Shown here piece after piece: positions 7,651 to 15,532 of a stretch of 16,260 nt of DNA (position 1 is its first letter; each line of letters begins with the position of its first letter). A program made the position numbers and the translations under genes. The notes beneath the pieces were generated by a model. The model made no database searches. It worked only from the letters and a program-made list of their open reading frames with translations, and was not told the origin of the DNA. The stretch covers positions 1-16,260 of the forward strand of contig CAKZQX010000520.1 of NCBI GenBank assembly GCA_937141995.1. The letters run 5' to 3'. This DNA comes from an uncultured Chloroflexaceae bacterium. Its GTDB lineage: Bacteria; Chloroflexota; Chloroflexia; Chloroflexales; Chloroflexaceae.

Positions 7651-8962
7651 ACGACCGCACCTCAATCTCGGCTCCGATTGCGCGCAGTTTCTCGGGTATA
7701 TCGGCATAGCCTCGCTCAATGTAGCGAATGCCGCTCAGTTCACTTGTACCCCGCGCAACGAGGGCCGCAATCAGGTAGGCAAACCCTGCGCGCAGATCCG
7801 GGATGGCAATCTCCGCGCCCTGGAGCTTCGTCGGCCCACGCACAATGCAACTGTGCAGATGATCATGATTGCGGAAGCGGCAGAACTTGCTGCCGAGGCA
7901 GGCCGTCGAGAGATCAATATCTGCGCCCATCTTGCGTAGCGCCTCGGTGTAACCAAAGCGATTTTCGTAGACCGTTTCATGCACAACCGAGACACCGCGC
8001 GCCTGGGTCAACAAGACCACAAAAGGTTGCTGCCAGTCGGTCATAAAACCGGGGTGGACATCGGTTTCGATATGCGTTCCGCGCAGCAGATCCTCCCGCC
8101 GAAAGAAGGTCATACCCTCTCGATCAACGGTGAAATCCCCACCGGTCTTGCGCAACATATTCAGGAACGAGATCATATGCTCCTGCTGTGCATTTGGGAT
8201 CGTAATCCGGCCATTCGTCGCAACCGCCGCCGCCGCAAATGAAGCTACCTCGATCCGGTCGGTAATGGCGTGGTGGCTGGTACCATGCAGTCGTGGCACT
8301 CCTTCGATAATCACCGTGCGGTCCACATCAACCTGGATCAGCGCGCCCATCTTTTGCAGGAACAGCATCGTATCAATCACTTCCGGCTCGACTGCGGCAT
8401 TCTCGATGACAGTTGTGCCCCGCGCCAGCGTTGCGGCGATCAGAATATTCTCGGTTGCGCCGACACTCGGATAGGGCAGGCGCACCGTTGTGCCATGCAA
8501 CTCCCGGCCTGTTGCCTTGTAGCGGTCACCTTCGTCAACAATCTCCGCGCCCATGGTTTCCAGTGCCTTGATATGAAAATCGACCGGGCGGGGACCAATG
8601 TTGCAGCCGCCAACCGTCGGCACCGTCACCTCGCCGGTACGATGCAGCAGCGGACTGAGCATCAGAATCGGGATACGGTTAAACCCGGAATATTTCTGGC
8701 TGACAACACTGCCGGCAATCTTCGCCGTCTGCACCCGCAGGGTATGTTCATCGAGCCACTCGTAGGTCGTGCCGATATTCTCCAGCATATCCAGGATGAC
8801 ACTGATCTCGGAGATACGCGGAACATTGCTGAGGATGCAGGGCTCATCGGTCAGGAGCGAGGACACCAGTTGTTTGCTGATCGCATTCTTCGCGCCACTG
8901 ATGGCAATACTACCATTGAGCCGGCGTCCGCCGGTAATCCGGTATCGTTTCTCGGTTTGCAT
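7649..8962 (-). CDS. murA: UDP-N-acetylglucosamine 1-carboxyvinyltransferase (MurA), divergent form
   Basis: This enzyme transfers enolpyruvate from PEP to UDP-GlcNAc, the first committed step of peptidoglycan synthesis, in the cytoplasm. The 437 residues span the EPSP-synthase-like fold. K25-N26 lie in GAKNA, the catalytic loop cysteine is C120 in GGCNIGPRPVD (the residue alkylated by fosfomycin in other MurAs), D309 lies in GFMTDWQ and R391 in PDLRAG. It is divergent from the common form: the GA-x-x-x-R region is replaced by GFNRIPIL at 93-100, and about ten extra residues lie near 352-378 (LSTACLGSKF onward), rich in H, C and R. The start is secure: GAGGA precedes ATG 8962 with suitable spacing. 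A second murA elsewhere in the genome is possible, so this may be a paralogue. Confidence 0.93.
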   Translation of the reverse strand: MQTEKRYRITGGRRLNGSIAISGAKNAISKQLVSSLLTDEPCILSNVPRISEISVILDMLENIGTTYEWLDEHTLRVQTAKIAGSVVSQKYSGFNRIPILMLSPLLHRTGEVTVPTVGGCNIGPRPVDFHIKALETMGAEIVDEGDRYKATGRELHGTTVRLPYPSVGATENILIAATLARGTTVIENAAVEPEVIDTMLFLQKMGALIQVDVDRTVIIEGVPRLHGTSHHAITDRIEVASFAAAAVATNGRITIPNAQQEHMISFLNMLRKTGGDFTVDREGMTFFRREDLLRGTHIETDVHPGFMTDWQQPFVVLLTQARGVSVVHETVYENRFGYTEALRKMGADIDLSTACLGSKFCRFRNHDHLHSCIVRGPTKLQGAEIAIPDLRAGFAYLIAALVARGTSELSGIRYIERGYADIPEKLRAIGAEIEVRS

Positions 8963-8975
8963 ATATTATCCTCGT

Positions 8976-8990
8976 CTGATGCTGCATCAG
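8976..8990. promoter_or_regulatory. Palindrome in the murA 5' leader
   Basis: CTGATGC and GCATCAG flank a single T, a perfect 7-bp inverted repeat lying 13 bases upstream of the murA start codon and overlapping the approach to its ribosome binding site. It could be an operator or a small leader hairpin. No regulator can be named. Confidence 0.3.
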
Positions 8991-9009
8991 GCCACTTCAT
9001 ACTAAGGCC

Positions 9010-9038
9010 ATAGTAGCACAGGTTGTGGAGTGGTACAA
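9010..9038 (-). promoter_or_regulatory. murA promoter candidate
   Basis: On the minus strand TTGTAC (9033-9038) and TACTAT (9010-9015) are separated by exactly 17 bases, a sigma-70-like layout. The predicted transcript start is about 40 bases ahead of the murA start codon. Confidence 0.45.
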
Positions 9039-9049
9039 TTATGTTCAGG

Positions 9050-9058
9050 TGATATACT
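9050..9058 (+). promoter_or_regulatory. Extended -10 promoter candidate for the DUF4351-like gene
   Basis: TGATATACT is an extended -10 box (TGnTATACT) on the plus strand, 60-70 bases upstream of the DUF4351-like reading frame and back to back with the murA promoter. No clear -35 is visible, which is tolerated by extended -10 promoters. Confidence 0.4.
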
Positions 9059-9117
9059 GTAATGAAACGAACAGATGTCCCGAGACATAACGTTTGAACG
9101 TTGAACCGTTTGAGAAG

Positions 9118-9412
9118 ATGGCAACGATGGCGGAACAAATTATCACCCAGGACTATGGACTTCCCGAAACGCCGATGATGCGCAAACTGCGTGAGCAGGG
9201 CCGGGAAGCAGGGCCGGGAAGCAGGCCGGATCGAGTTGCTGCTGCGGCAACTTACCCGGCGGTGGGGATCGCTGGGTGCCGACACGCGGGCCAGGGTGCA
9301 GCAGTTTGGCGCAACGCAACTGCTGGATCTGGCGGATGCGTTGCTGGATTTCAGCAGCGCGGACGACCTGGAGCAGTGGCTTGCGTCGCACACACCGGAT
9401 GAACCGGCGTAG
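9118..9412 (+). pseudogene. DUF4351-like protein gene, frameshifted in a short repeat
   Basis: The N-terminal part reads from ATG 9118 (MATMAEQIITQDYGLPETP), with ATG 9127 and an upstream TTG 9094 as other possible starts. The C-terminal part, in a different frame from about 9222, gives RIELLLRQLTRRWGSLG and a final ALLDFSSADDLEQWLASH, characteristic of the DUF4351 tail found on Rpn/PD-(D/E)XK transposase-like proteins. The nuclease domain is absent. The frames change inside a GREA-coding repeat at 9196-9221. Removing one 13-bp copy, or one G from the GGG at 9211-9213, joins them into one protein of about 100 residues. Either a real slippage mutation or a base-calling error is possible. A strong terminator follows at 9519. 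Confidence 0.7.
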
Positions 9413-9518
9413 TGTGATAGAAGCGTGCTCATATCCAGTGATATGGTATAGCTATCCACCATCTTCAGAAAAATATTGTGCAGCGGTAGTGATGACCACA
9501 TAATAGTGTGATATGTCG

Positions 9519-9543
9519 AGGAGCAGGGTTGCGCCCTGCTCCT
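9519..9543 (+). terminator. Intrinsic terminator
   Basis: AGGAGCAGGG pairs perfectly with CCCTGCTCCT (10 bp) around the loop TTGCG, and TTTACTCT follows. It lies about 107 bases after the DUF4351-like frame. Read on the minus strand no T tract follows, so it serves the plus strand. Confidence 0.8.
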
Positions 9544-9577
9544 TTACTCTGTCGGCTCTCTGTAATACCGATAACGG

Positions 9578-9952
9578 CTATTCGTGTCCTGCTTCCGTTT
9601 CCAGCGCAGCAATGACCGCCGCGGCATGATGGTGCATATGGTGGACATGGTCTGCCTTACTATGCTTCCCGGTCGGCGCTTCCACGTTATGGATAAACGC
9701 ATGAAGCTGATGAATAGCAACTGCCGGCTGTCCCCGATCATAGGCCGCCTGCGCTGCATCCAGGGTGTCAAGCAGGCTACGCGCAATGTCCTGGTTGTCG
9801 ATATGGCCCATGTCGGCGGCATGCCCGACACATGGACAGAGTGCGGCAATGGATGCTGCATCACACGCATGATGTCCAGATTAGGCGCTGGTTCTTGCCG
9901 GAATGATGAGAACCAACATACCCGACAGCAACATCACTAACACGACTCGCAT
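9578..9952 (-). pseudogene. Small secreted FIMAH-like protein gene with an in-frame TAA
   Basis: The frame begins at ATG 9952, 8 bases after GAGAAG. It encodes a signal peptide of 23 residues (M-R-V-V, a long hydrophobic core, then PARTSA) and meets TAA at 9881-9883. The same frame continues without another stop to 9578: SGHHACDAAS, a Cys pair in LCPCVGHAADMGHIDNQDIA, then SLLDTLDAAQAAYDRGQ, AIHQLHAFIHNVEA and a His-rich stretch (HVHHMHHH) before AAVIAALE. The GHIDN...SLL.KLDAAQ...AFI..V pattern matches the FIMAH repeat-like domain of secreted proteins. The stop falls where signal peptidase would cut, and CAA to TAA is the simplest change. An ATG at 9811 could allow restart as a 77-residue cytosolic form. 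Repeated His suggests metal contact, which is a guess. Confidence 0.7.
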
Positions 9953-9990
9953 GCAGTATCTTCTCTTTCATCAATGGCTTGTCTCTATCA

Positions 9991-10063
9991 CACAAGTTAC
10001 GCGGTGCGGACTGTTCCGGCCTCGTGCCAGACCCGAACGCCGGCTTCGCCTGCGGCAGTGTGG
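9991..10063 (+). repeat. Degenerate copy of the dispersed intergenic repeat
   Basis: CACAAGTTACGCGGTGCGG at the start resembles the ends of the other copies. After 38 bases comes GACCCGA, then GCCGGCTTCGCCTGCGGCAG at 10040-10059, nearly the same as the core at 15655-15664 and nearby. It lies between the FIMAH-like gene and the GGDEF fragment, at the point where the GGDEF coding similarity begins. Confidence 0.55.
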
Positions 10064-10064
10064 T

Positions 10065-10228
10065 CTTGGTTTATCCTTATTAGCCTGGGTGTGGCACATG
10101 CTACACATATCAGTATACTGTCTCTGCAACAACTCATTGATCGGGCCGACCGGGCGCTCTATGCGGCGAAGCAGGCCGGTCGCAATCGGGTCATGGTCTG
10201 GGAGCATGATCTGTGCAGGAACCCATAA
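10065..10228 (+). pseudogene. C-terminal fragment of a GGDEF diguanylate cyclase
   Basis: The frame encodes ILISLGVA, then LQQLIDRADRALYAAKQAGR and NRVMVW before the stop at 10226-10228. These are the last two secondary-structure blocks of a GGDEF domain (the SxGxA strand and the ADxALYxAKxxGRN helix). The active-site half is missing. The open frame continues upstream to 9974, but that part translates the dispersed repeat, not GGDEF. The fragment differs from the GGDEF C-terminus of the following gene, so it is not a local duplication of it. It is taken as the remnant of a gene truncated by rearrangement. Confidence 0.75.
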
Positions 10229-10275
10229 AGCTAACGCTGCTGTCAACCACCTGTCACAACAGAAAGAGGAATTGT

Positions 10276-13200
10276 ATGCTAGAGCAGCAAGGCATCATTG
10301 AGGCACTCCAGGCTGAAAATGCGCGCTTGCAGCAGCGGGAAGCGCTGTACCGTTCCCTGTACGATGCAATGACCGCAGGCGTAGCGCTCCATGCGCTGAT
10401 CACTGATGCCGGCGGTACCCCGATTGATTACCATATGCTGGAGATCAACCCGGCATTTACGCTCATCACCGGGCTACCACGTTCGGCCACGGTTGGGCGT
10501 TCGGCATCGGAGGTATATGGTACTGACACACCGCCCTATCTGGAACAGTACGCGCGGGTGGTTGCGACCGGCGAGTCTGTTACCTTCCAGACTACCTTTG
10601 CCCCGCTCCAGCAGACCTTCCTGATTACCGCCATTGCAACTGCCCCCGATCAGTTTGCCACCATCTTGACCGATATCACGACCCGTGAGCATACCGAAGC
10701 CGCCCTGCGTGCGAGCGAGGAGCGCTATCGAGCAGTGTCGGAACTGACGTCCGATTTTGCTTTTGCCCTCACCCTGCGATCGGATGACTCTCCGATAACG
10801 GAGTGGATTACCGATGCCTTCACCCGCATCACCGGCCTGACACGCGCGGAGGCCGATGATCCTGAGACGATGAGCAAGATCGTGCATCCTGATGATATTT
10901 CACGCCTGGAGCAGCATCAGCGTCAGGTACTGGCCGGACATGATCCCGGTATCATCGAGTTTCGCATTCTGCGCCAGGGTGAGGTACGCTGGTTGCGCCA
11001 CTATTTCAAGCCCGTGTGGGATAGCGTGCAGGGGCGGGTTGTGCGTGTCTATGGCGCAGCGCAGGATATTACGGAGCAGAAGCGCATAGAGACGGCGCTC
11101 CAACGACGGGACCGCATCCTGGAAGCCATTAGCGTTGTTGCGGCCTCCTTCCTGGATACAAAGAGTTTTGGCCGGAATATCCAGTTGTTGCTTGAGCGCT
11201 TAGGCATAGCGGCAGAGGTGAGTCGCGTTTATCTGTTTGAAAATATGTGTACATCAGCCGAAACCGTCGCTATGCGACAGCTCTATGAATGGATAGCGCC
11301 GGGGATACATCCCCAGATCGATAATCCGGTCCTCCAGGATTTGCCCTACCAGGCGAGCGGATTTGCGCGTTGGGAAGCTGTGCTACGTCAGGGAGATGCG
11401 ATCTATGGAGAGGTGGACGACTTTCCACCTGAGGAGCGTGTGATTCTGCACGCACAAAACATCCAGTCTATCGCAATTGTCCCGATTTTTGTCGATTATC
11501 ACTGGTGGGGGTTCATTGGCTTCGATGAGTGTGCCCAGCAGCGTACCTGGTCAATGTCTGAACTGGATACCCTGCGGACGGCGGCGGGGGTGGTGGGTGG
11601 CGCTATTCAACGCCGGCAGATTGCGCTGGCGCTGCAGGCCGGCGAAGAGAAGTACCGCACCCTCTTTGACCGGGTGCCGGTCGCGCTCTGTCGTTCCACG
11701 CCGGACGGTCGGTTTCTGGATGTGAACCAGGCGATGGTGCAACTGCTTGGCTATCCAACCCGAGAAGTGTTGCTGGCTGTACCTTCATTGGACCTGTATG
11801 TTGAGCCGACGGAGCGCCGGCACTGGCAAGCCGCTATCGAACAGGGTGAGCATGTGCATAATTACGAGATACGGTTTTATCGCCGGGATGGAACGGTTAT
11901 CTGGATCAACAGCCATATCCATGCGGTACGCGATGATACCGGGCATGTGGTTGCCTATGAAGCAAGCCTGGAGGATATCACCGATCGCAAAGCCTATCAG
12001 CAGCAGATCGAACGGTTAGCCTTCACTGATCCGCTCACCGGTCTGGCTAATCGGCGTCACCTCTACGAAGCCGGGGCCGCAGCACTGCTGGCTGATCCGG
12101 AACGTACCGCGCTGCTTTATCTCGATCTGGATCGCTTCAAGGCCTTTAATGATACCCTGGGCCACGATGCCGGTGATGATTTACTGGTGCAGGTCACCCG
12201 CCGTTTGCAGGCGGGAGTTGATCAGGCTGGACTGCTGGCCCGTATCGGCGGTGATGAATTCGCTGTGCTGCTCACAGATACTGATCGGGACGCAGCGGTG
12301 GCCCTGGCAGAGGGACTGCTCGACCAGTTGCGCCACCCATTTGAATTGCCCGACTTGCGGGTGTATCTCAATGGAAGCATCGGGATCGCACTCGGTACTA
12401 CTGGCCTGCCAGGGTTTAGTATGCTCCTGACGCGAGCCGATATTGCAATGTATCGCGCCAAACGTACCCGGACCGGAGTGCAGGTGCATGATCCGGTGAA
12501 TGGCGGGCTCTCACCTGAGCAGATGCATATCGAAGCCGAGTTTCGGCAGGCGCTGACAGCCGGCCGCCTGCGGCTCTACTACCAACCCATTCTTGATATG
12601 GAAACCCGGCAGCTTTTCGGTGTGGAGGCGTTGGTGCGCTGGCCGCATCCGACCTATGGGTTGCTCACGCCGGGACGCTTCTTGCCGCTGGCCGAAGAGA
12701 TCGGGCTCCTGGGCGTTCTGGATAGCTGGGTGTTGCAGGCAGCGCTCACTCAGGCCGCCCGATGGCAGGCAGTTGGGGTTCCGCGTACCGTAACGGTCAA
12801 CCTGAGTGCGCCCTCGTTCCGGCGGGTCGATCTGGTTGAGCATGTGGCCGCCCTCTTGAACACAACCGGAGTTGCCGCCGAGCGTCTCGTGCTTGAACTG
12901 ACCGAACAGATCGCGCTGCATGATCTCTCCCTGACCTACCAGGTGCTGACGGAATTGCAGGCGTTGGGTGTGCGGGTGGCTCTGGATGATTTTGGAACCG
13001 GGTATGCGTCACTCACCCACCTGCGGAAGTTGCCGATTGACATTCTCAAAGTTGAACGGGGATTTACGGCAGGTATTGGGCATAATTACAAAGATGAAGC
13101 GGTGCTGCGGGCGGTGCTGGCACTGGGTGAGGGGTTGAATATGATTGTCATCACTGAAGGGGTTGAGCATGAAGCGCAGCGGGCCTGGTTGCATGCTGCC

Positions 13201-13290
13201 GGGGGCCGGCATATTCAGGGCTACTTGATCGGGCGACCAGCCGCCGCCGATGAACTTGATGCACAATATCCTGGAGTGCATTCTGCCTGA
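10276..13290 (+). CDS. PAS-PAS-GAF-PAS-GGDEF-EAL cyclic-di-GMP signalling protein
   Basis: ATG 10276 follows AGAGGA with a 5-base gap, giving 1004 residues; an upstream in-frame GTG at 10213 would lie inside the preceding remnant. A short coiled coil (3-24) leads to PAS (about 25-135), PAS (about 147-270), GAF-like (about 290-445) and PAS (about 456-575) domains. The GGDEF domain (about 580-745) has FTDPLTGLANRR, DLDRFKAFND and intact GGDEF at 658-662. The inhibitory RxxD site is replaced by DQAG, so product feedback is probably absent. The EAL domain (about 755-1000) has E784-A-L, NLS, LELTE, D904-D-F-G-T-G, K in ILKVER (the usual KID Asp is Glu), TEGVE and QGY at 981-983, so hydrolysis of c-di-GMP is plausible. 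There is no signal peptide or transmembrane part; it is a soluble sensor. The sensed signal is unknown. Confidence 0.92.
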   Translation: MLEQQGIIEALQAENARLQQREALYRSLYDAMTAGVALHALITDAGGTPIDYHMLEINPAFTLITGLPRSATVGRSASEVYGTDTPPYLEQYARVVATGESVTFQTTFAPLQQTFLITAIATAPDQFATILTDITTREHTEAALRASEERYRAVSELTSDFAFALTLRSDDSPITEWITDAFTRITGLTRAEADDPETMSKIVHPDDISRLEQHQRQVLAGHDPGIIEFRILRQGEVRWLRHYFKPVWDSVQGRVVRVYGAAQDITEQKRIETALQRRDRILEAISVVAASFLDTKSFGRNIQLLLERLGIAAEVSRVYLFENMCTSAETVAMRQLYEWIAPGIHPQIDNPVLQDLPYQASGFARWEAVLRQGDAIYGEVDDFPPEERVILHAQNIQSIAIVPIFVDYHWWGFIGFDECAQQRTWSMSELDTLRTAAGVVGGAIQRRQIALALQAGEEKYRTLFDRVPVALCRSTPDGRFLDVNQAMVQLLGYPTREVLLAVPSLDLYVEPTERRHWQAAIEQGEHVHNYEIRFYRRDGTVIWINSHIHAVRDDTGHVVAYEASLEDITDRKAYQQQIERLAFTDPLTGLANRRHLYEAGAAALLADPERTALLYLDLDRFKAFNDTLGHDAGDDLLVQVTRRLQAGVDQAGLLARIGGDEFAVLLTDTDRDAAVALAEGLLDQLRHPFELPDLRVYLNGSIGIALGTTGLPGFSMLLTRADIAMYRAKRTRTGVQVHDPVNGGLSPEQMHIEAEFRQALTAGRLRLYYQPILDMETRQLFGVEALVRWPHPTYGLLTPGRFLPLAEEIGLLGVLDSWVLQAALTQAARWQAVGVPRTVTVNLSAPSFRRVDLVEHVAALLNTTGVAAERLVLELTEQIALHDLSLTYQVLTELQALGVRVALDDFGTGYASLTHLRKLPIDILKVERGFTAGIGHNYKDEAVLRAVLALGEGLNMIVITEGVEHEAQRAWLHAAGGRHIQGYLIGRPAAADELDAQYPGVHSA

Positions 13291-13321
13291 CACATCAAAC
13301 AGTGTCGGAACTGGCCCCAGT

Positions 13322-13350
13322 TTGCCAGAATCGTGCCCCTGGGGTACGCT
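13322..13350 (+). promoter_or_regulatory. Promoter candidate upstream of the AI-2E family gene
   Basis: TTGCCA (13322-13327) matches five of six -35 bases and TACGCT (13345-13350) lies exactly 17 bases on, though it is a weak -10. An alternative extended -10, TGATATACG, lies at 13356-13364. Either would give an independent transcript for the two membrane-protein genes. A short AACTG/CAGTT hairpin just ahead (about 13308-13321) lacks a T tract. Confidence 0.3.
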
Positions 13351-13502
13351 GTAGATGATATACGCACACGGTTGCCCTGTTCGGAGGGGAATACAGCGGT
13401 ACTATGCAGAGGGTCATCAACCGCGTGGAGGCATGCTCGACCGGAATTGCGCGAACAATCTGTCATGCCGGTGCGGGCGAAGACCATAGAAGGAGGGCAA
13501 CA

Positions 13503-14594
13503 ATGTCAATTCACCTAACACCGCGCCTCTGGCTGGCACTCTTCGCGCTGGCGCTGGCGGTCTATGCGGCGGTTCCACTGCTGCCGCTGGTAAGTAGTCT
13601 GGGGTTACTGCTGTTTCTTACCGCTCTGTTGGCCCTGTTGATTAACCCGCTGGCTGCGCGGCTGGAACGGCGGGGCATTCATCGGCAGATTACCGCAGTG
13701 GGAGTAGTGATTATTATCGGGTTAGTGCTGGGGTTTCTGGTACTCCAGATAATGCCGCTCCTGGTGCGTAGTTTTAGCGCCCTGGCGCAGTTGATCACCC
13801 AGAGCGCTCCCGAGTTGCGAGCCGAGTTATCCCAATTGACGGGGGTCGAGGCGCTGGGTACCGCTGACGCCTCCGTAATCCGGAATGTCACCGATATTCT
13901 CCAGCAGACATCCGGCGTTATTGGTACGCTGGCCGGGAAGATTGGCAACCTCTTTTTTACCCTCTTTGTGATGGTTGTGCTGGTCATAACGCTGGTCAGT
14001 AAGCCGCAAGTTAGCCGGAACCTGATGCAGTTTTTTGTGCCGCAACGCTACCATGCGCGGGTCACGGAACTTACGTTGCGTGTGAGTGAGGGCCTTGCGC
14101 GCTGGTTTGTGGCCCAGGTCAGCATCAGTCTCTACTACATCATCGCCTATGGTCTGGTCAATACCTGGCTGGGTGTCCCCTACGCTCTGCCAATTGCTAT
14201 TCTCAGTGGCCTGTTAGAGTTTATTCCCTATCTGGGTGGCATTATCGGATTGGCCCTATCGGTTCTGGCGGCTGCTACCGTTAGCCCCGCGACAGTGATA
14301 TGGGTGATCATTACCAACACCTTGATTGGCACCGGATGTGTCTACGTTGTGTCACCGTTTATGTATGCGCGGGCGATTAACATTCCGGTTGCGGCCATTC
14401 TGTTGGGGCTGTTTATCGGCCTGCAAATAGGGGGCTTTTTTGCGGCTCTCTTAACTATTCCAGTGGTAACGATTGTGCTGATTCTGGTGCGCGAACTCCG
14501 GCCACCGTTTGCGCCACCGGAGAAGACGCCGGTTGCCAGGCCCACTCCGGCGGTTGTGCCGCAATCAACCGAGGATGATCCGGTCAAAAGTTGA
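13503..14594 (+). CDS. AI-2E family transporter-like membrane protein
   Basis: GGAGG at 13492-13496, with a 6-base gap to ATG 13503, fixes the start and gives 363 residues; an open stretch upstream of it is not coding-like. The N-terminus shows three hydrophobic segments within about 75 residues, then a soluble amphipathic region (about 85-145), then further membrane segments from about 150. The central part has the family features LEFIPYLGGIIGL (about 238-250) and the paired C-terminal segments with IPVAAILLGLFIGLQIGGFF. The tail is Pro-rich and polar. The family (TqsA/YdiK/PerM type) includes exporters of autoinducer-2 in E. coli and Na+/H+ antiporters in other species, so the substrate cannot be set from sequence. 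It lies 77 bases ahead of the YihY-family gene and is probably cotranscribed with it. Confidence 0.88.
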   Translation: MSIHLTPRLWLALFALALAVYAAVPLLPLVSSLGLLLFLTALLALLINPLAARLERRGIHRQITAVGVVIIIGLVLGFLVLQIMPLLVRSFSALAQLITQSAPELRAELSQLTGVEALGTADASVIRNVTDILQQTSGVIGTLAGKIGNLFFTLFVMVVLVITLVSKPQVSRNLMQFFVPQRYHARVTELTLRVSEGLARWFVAQVSISLYYIIAYGLVNTWLGVPYALPIAILSGLLEFIPYLGGIIGLALSVLAAATVSPATVIWVIITNTLIGTGCVYVVSPFMYARAINIPVAAILLGLFIGLQIGGFFAALLTIPVVTIVLILVRELRPPFAPPEKTPVARPTPAVVPQSTEDDPVKS

Positions 14595-14671
14595 GGGGGA
14601 GCAATGTCTGTGTAGCAAGTGTGTTGCCACGGTTCGGGGGAATACATGCAGGTGTTTTGTGGAAATAAACG

Positions 14672-15532
14672 ATGATTACCCGGTCAAAGCTACTACATAT
14701 CGTGCAGGAAACTATCATTGAGTTCAGGAATGACGATGGTCGATTGCTCGGTGCGGCGATGGTCTACTATGTCCTGCTGTCGCTCGTGCCGATACTGCTC
14801 CTGCTTATCGCCATATCCGGGCTCTTTCTGCGCTTTTCGGACACGGCGAATGTGCTGAAACAGCAGATCTTAGAGACGGTGACGCTGCTGGCCGGGTCGG
14901 AGCTCCGTCTCATGCTGGAGCAGGCTCTGGATGATCTGCAGCAGAACTCGCTGATTGCCACCGCGATTAGCCTGTTGATCCTCCTCTACGGCGCATCAAT
15001 TGTCTTCCGGCATCTGAACTTTAGTTTCCGCAAGATCTGGAAGCCAACCGCCGAGATGACCTCGCTCAACCAGACGGTCCGGCAGACGGTTATCGAAACC
15101 CTGCTGGATCGGGCCACGGCCTTTGTGATGGTGATCCTGATGAGTCTGCTGCTGATAAGCACATTTGTTATCACGGCAGTTCTCCAGGGGGTTAAACTGG
15201 TGTTGGGGTATATTCCCCTCTTTGGCAATATTGCCACCTGGTTGCTCGATCCAATGGTGACGCTGGCGCTGGCAACCCTTACCTTTGCGCTGCTGTTCAA
15301 ATATCTGCCGCCGGTTGCTATGCACTGGCGGGATGTCTGGTTTGGCGCGCTCCTCTGTGCGGTGGGGTTTAGTGTCGCCGGCCTGCTGCTAACGCTTTAC
15401 ATCGCTTTCATTGGTGTGCGCAGTGCCTTTGGAGCGCTGGGTACGCTCCTGATCCTGATGCTCTGGGTGTATGTTTGCAGTATGATTCTATTTTTCTGTG
15501 CGGAGTTTTGTAAAGTATTTGCGCGGTATTGA
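14672..15532 (+). CDS. YihY/BrkB family inner-membrane protein
   Basis: The 286-residue product has the family layout: a short amphipathic N-terminus (FRNDDGRLLGAAMVYYVLLSLVPIL, in which the invariant A-A-x-x-Y-Y-x-L/x-S-L-x-P segment is evident in pieces), about six hydrophobic helices, a FRHLNFSFRKIW block near 112-123 and a final helix region with RSAFGALGTLLILMLWVY. BrkB/YihY proteins are often misnamed ribonuclease BN; they are membrane proteins of unproven transport function. ATG 14672 has only a weak Shine-Dalgarno (GTGGAAAT). It follows the AI-2E family gene by 77 bases. No terminator is visible after the stop; the spacer carries repeat copies instead. Confidence 0.88.
   Translation: MITRSKLLHIVQETIIEFRNDDGRLLGAAMVYYVLLSLVPILLLLIAISGLFLRFSDTANVLKQQILETVTLLAGSELRLMLEQALDDLQQNSLIATAISLLILLYGASIVFRHLNFSFRKIWKPTAEMTSLNQTVRQTVIETLLDRATAFVMVILMSLLLISTFVITAVLQGVKLVLGYIPLFGNIATWLLDPMVTLALATLTFALLFKYLPPVAMHWRDVWFGALLCAVGFSVAGLLLTLYIAFIGVRSAFGALGTLLILMLWVYVCSMILFFCAEFCKVFARY

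Noticed and set aside
8270..9013. Plus-strand open frame of 247 codons opposite murA
   Set aside because: It is antisense to murA, with composition typical of a shadow frame.
9544..9870. Minus-strand frame of 108 codons overlapping the FIMAH-like gene
   Set aside because: The alternative frame at 9578-9952 carries a signal peptide and the FIMAH-like pattern; this one is rich in Arg, Met and Trp without motifs.
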